A DNA stretch of 64,000 nucleotides, taken from positions 2,300,618-2,364,617 of the forward strand of contig NC_052032.1 of NCBI RefSeq assembly GCF_015832195.1, written 5' to 3'. A model generated the notes under the pieces. The model was not told the origin of the DNA. It saw only the letters and a program-made list of their open reading frames with translations, and ran no database searches. Of this stretch, positions 61,158 through 64,000 are shown piece by piece. Made by a program: the position numbers and the translations under genes. This DNA comes from Motacilla alba alba. Its lineage: Eukaryota > Chordata > Aves > Passeriformes > Motacillidae. The stretch's first letter is position 1, and the number at the start of each line of letters is the position of its first letter.

Positions 61158-61737
61158 CTGTTTGGATACCAGCAAATTCCTGCAGGTTCCTCAGCTGGAA
61201 TTTCTGTTCTTTCCGTGAAGTGGCTTTGTATCACTGCCAACTTTGAACTGCTGGGAAAACCTGGATGTTTTTTATTTGCCAAGGCTGGGAGTGGGATCTG
61301 CTGGGGTTGGGGCATTTCTTCTCCTTCAGGCAGCGCTGCCTCCTGGGGAGCCTTGGACTCAAAGCCTGGGAATTCTGACTCTGTTCCTCTGCAGGGCTGT
61401 GGGACCAAGGGGAGAGGGGTTGGAATTATTGTGGCATGAAGGGCTGCGAGTCAGTTTGAGCATTTTAAGGGAGGGTGTTTGGAACTTCTGGAGGTCCCCT
61501 CGGAGCAGAGGTTTCTCTCTGGCTCAGGTAAACTTGTACTTCTCGGAATTTCTCTCTGCCCAGATACCAAAGGAGAGCTCAGGCCCTTCTTTGGCAGCTG
61601 GATTTAAGAGAAGGATGAGTTTTCCTCCTGCTGCTGAGGGCTGTGACATCCTGTGCAGTCCTGGAACAAAACAGGCTCCAAGTTCTCTGATTTGACATCC
61701 AAAAAGCCCCTGTGGTACCCCCAGACCCTGGGCAAGC

Positions 61738-61903
61738 TGGACGGCATTCCAGAATCTCCTGACTGAGCTGGGAGAGACCCACCAGGATCATTGATCTGGC
61801 TCCTGGCCCTGCACACACACCCCAACAATCCCACCCTGTGCATCCCAGATTGTCCAAACGCTCCTGGAGCTCTGGCAGCTCTGGGACCATGACCTGGGGA
61901 GCC
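61738..61903 (-). mobile_element. CR1 LINE fragment, antisense
   Basis: GAGCTGGGAGAGACCCACCA, TCTGGCTCCTGGCCCTGCAC, CCCCAACAATCCCACCCTGT and GTCCAAACGCTCCTGGAGCT in the antisense CR1 order. Same subfamily as the fragment at 44318, and related to the blocks at 13031 and 29085. Confidence 0.82.
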
Positions 61904-62245
61904 AAATTAGGATTAGGGAGTTTGGCCTCTGTCTGTGTGGGTAAGGAAATGGTATTTCCCTAATATTTGGTCTTTTTGCTGTGAAGTGACCACCAAAAAT
62001 GATCTGGGAAAGGTCTGCCAAGGCAGCAGGGCTGGGTGAGGAGTGAGAGGTGCTGAGCCCAGGGCTCTGAGCTGAGGGCTGAGCTGGGCAGGCAGACAAG
62101 CAGCAACATTTCCTTGTATCCTGTGGCTGCTTCTTTTCTCTCCCATCATCCCAGTAAGGACCTTCTGAGCCTCAGAGTTCAGGATCTGGGGGTTCTTTCA
62201 GTTGCTTTGTTGTTTCATCTTCCTCCAGCTTACACTTCCCCCCAG

Positions 62246-62311
62246 AAAAAAAAACAAACACAAAAAACAAACAAACAAAACCCCCCAAAACAAACAAACA
62301 AACAAAAAACT
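62246..62311. repeat. CAAA-type simple repeat
   Basis: A-rich low-complexity stretch with AAACAAACAAACAAA motifs interrupted by a short C run. Confidence 0.85.
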
Positions 62312-63612
62312 GTGCTGAAAGACCATTGGAAAAACAAAGTTCACTGGCAGAAAAAAAATGTGTTACAAGCAAGCCAAGGGGGAATAACAAGACAAAGCCC
62401 AAACTCCAGGAATGTCAGCAGCTTGTTTGTCCTCCTTTGGGCAAGGTGCAGAGGCAGCTGCATGCCCCCAGGGGTTCTGGCTGCTGGGAACAGAGCTGAG
62501 AGCCCTTTCTGGGGTCGGAAGCTTTTCCTCACTCCAGTGCTGCCATCTCCCTTCCAAGCCCTCTGGGGATCCATGACCCGGGTGCTGCCAGAGGGGAAAA
62601 CAGCTCAGGGAAGCAGAAATAAATTCCTTTTTTCCCCCACCACCCTCTTAGAGCACACAGGGCTGTGAAGTGATTTCTCAAGCCCCACTGGCGGTTCACA
62701 AATGCTCCCACATCTCACTGCTGGTTATGGACGATGAGGGGCTAAAAATAAGGGCTTGTTATTGCTTTGATGAATTGAGTTTGATGCAGGAATTATGGCT
62801 ACAAATGGTATTGGAAATGTTGCCTTTCACTTCTGTGGCTTCTTGGGGCACAGAGATGATCGTCTTCTCCTGGCAGACTGAAAACCACAGTTAAGGGGTT
62901 CACAAAAGCACTTTCCTCCAGGTTATTTTCTATCACATTTACTTCCCTGGTATTTGTAACTCTTTTCTACTCTGAATCCATTAGCAAGCCAAAGAAAAGG
63001 AGTATGTAAGAAGATGTGAAAAATAGACTTTAATTCTCACTGTTGAGATATTTGCTTAGAGAAAATGGGATCGAGGAGCTGAAATACATTCTCAGATAAC
63101 AAAGTTGTTGGCAAGTTAAATCTATAATTTGATTCTCAGGCTAAGTCCTTTATTCAGCTGACAAATATGGTGCAAATGCAGAGCTCTGTGTGCAATTAAG
63201 GATTTGGGAATTGTGGTCAGAAGGAATTATTAGCTGCAATTTGTGAAGACTTTTGGACTGCATAGAAATGGGAGCATTTACCATTTTCCTCGGACACAAT
63301 TTGTGAATAAAAAGATTAGGTGGAAGTAATCAAATCTATTCCTGTAAAGTATTTGTGCTGTAAAGTGTGAGTTGGAGTAAAGTGCAGGCAGAGAGAGATT
63401 GGTGGGAGGAACACTCAGAGCCACGAAGGCAGATTCAGCTGAGAGTCTCAACATTTTAAAGGGAATTAGTTGACACTAAAAGGATTTCAAACCTTGTTTT
63501 GAGCTCACAGGGCATTAACCTGGCAGTTCAGAGGGAGAAGGACGGGGGAGTGCCATAAACATAATTTGTGGAATTGAGTGTGGATGCTTGAAAGCTCTCA
63601 GTGCTCTTTTGA

Positions 63613-63700
63613 CAGATGGGTAGAGAGATAAATAGATAGAGAAATAACTAGATAAGGAGATAAATAGATGAAGAGATAAAGAGATGAATGGATGTTGTTG
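63613..63700. repeat. Degenerate GATA-type simple repeat
   Basis: Imperfect units such as AGATAAATAGATAGAG, AACTAGATAAGGAGATAA and ATAGATGAAGAGATAAAG. A decayed tetranucleotide array about 200 bases before exon 22. Confidence 0.85.
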
Positions 63701-63904
63701 CTTTTCAGAGGGAGCAGAGATCAGTACAAAGATGTTGAACTCCCTGATTTATCTCTCACCACAGATCTGCTGCAAACTGGAATTTAAAGCCTGTTTTTTG
63801 ATTTCCTCCCCATTATCACATCAGGCATCCCAGAGGTGCTGCTCCTGCCGGGTTTGTGGCAGTTGTCCCCCCCTGTGACCCCTCGTGTGCTCCTGTCCCT
63901 GCAG

Positions 63905-64000
63905 GATCCGCCGCCTGTTCCACTACATCGTCAACCTGCGCTACTTCGAGATGGTGATCCTGATCGTCATCGCCCTCAGCAGCATCGCCCTGGCTGCAGA
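63905..64000 (+). CDS. CACNA1B: Exon 22 (5' part): IIIS1, cut by the window end
   Basis: Ninety-six bases of an exon that runs out of the window. It completes Pro and encodes [20 protein letters not shown], then [11 protein letters not shown] and two bases of Glu. This is the IIIS1 helix. The acceptor is CCCTGCAG. The human residues at the same place (RRFCHYIVTMRYFEVVILVV) differ conservatively. Confidence 0.97.

Larger units (their letters stand above)
60743..63904 (+). other. CACNA1B: Intron 21
   Basis: A 3.2 kb phase-2 intron. It holds a 51-base tandem repeat (60967-61157), an antisense CR1 fragment (61738-61903), an A/CAAA-rich stretch (62246-62311) and a GATA-type simple repeat (63613-63700). 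The regions 61160-61735, 61910-62240 and 62320-63610 show nothing else recognised. Confidence 0.8.

Noticed and set aside
60968..61246. A repeated-peptide plus-strand frame (GKDFIRNSRLRNIPSLL)
   Set aside because: It arises because the minisatellite period is 51 bases. No start context, splice link or family supports a protein.

Overview
This window is a vertebrate, almost certainly avian, genomic segment taken from the middle of one large multi-exon gene on the + strand: CACNA1B, the pore-forming alpha1 subunit of the Cav2.2 (N-type) voltage-gated calcium channel. The bird assignment rests on many fragments of CR1 LINEs, several ending in the CR1-type ATTCTGTG octamer, and on the absence of mammalian SINEs. 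Solo-LTR families of a kind I associate with songbird genomes suggest a passerine, which is inference. I see no second protein-coding gene, tRNA, rRNA, CRISPR array or bacterial-style operon.

Fourteen exons are resolved to the base. Each joins its neighbour in phase with GT/AG borders, and 2,356 coding bases are covered if the cassette exon is counted. Using human exon numbers from memory they are: e10 (1919-2008), e11 (5534-5743), e12 (14776-14888), e13 (19566-19678), e14 (22998-23129), e15 (24582-24654), e16 (30019-30136), e17 (36235-36302), e18 (42357-42463), cassette e18a (49774-49836), e19 (56682-57506), e20 (58692-58918), e21 (60622-60742) and the start of e22 (63905 to the window edge). 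Together they encode the end of the I-II linker, all of repeat II (S1 to S6, with the S4 voltage sensor and the P-loop selectivity glutamate), the whole II-III linker including the synprint region, and the start of IIIS1. A doubtful partial exon lies at 1-41.

About 96 percent of the window is intron. The introns hold roughly twenty CR1 fragments in both orientations, four LTR-like repeat families (solo-LTR type, no internal retroviral genes seen), local direct duplications and several minisatellites. Repeat II is split by introns that carry mobile elements very close to the splice sites: a CR1 about 12 bases after the e11 donor, a CR1 about 28 bases after the e12 donor, an LTR about 30 bases after the e13 donor, an LTR ending about 86 bases before e14, and a CR1 ending about 40 bases before e16.

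The main signals beyond ordinary annotation are these. Intron 16 has a U12-type (minor spliceosome) donor. Cassette exon 18a has a TGCATG Rbfox element five bases from its 3' splice site and a CpG-rich patch upstream. A second, in-frame 3' splice site 51 bases upstream of e19 could add 17 residues to the II-III linker. Exon 13 is bracketed by a degenerate repeat of about 125 bases and by a 222-base duplication. I found no evidence of a previously undescribed biological system; the novelty is at the level of splicing variants and repeat architecture.
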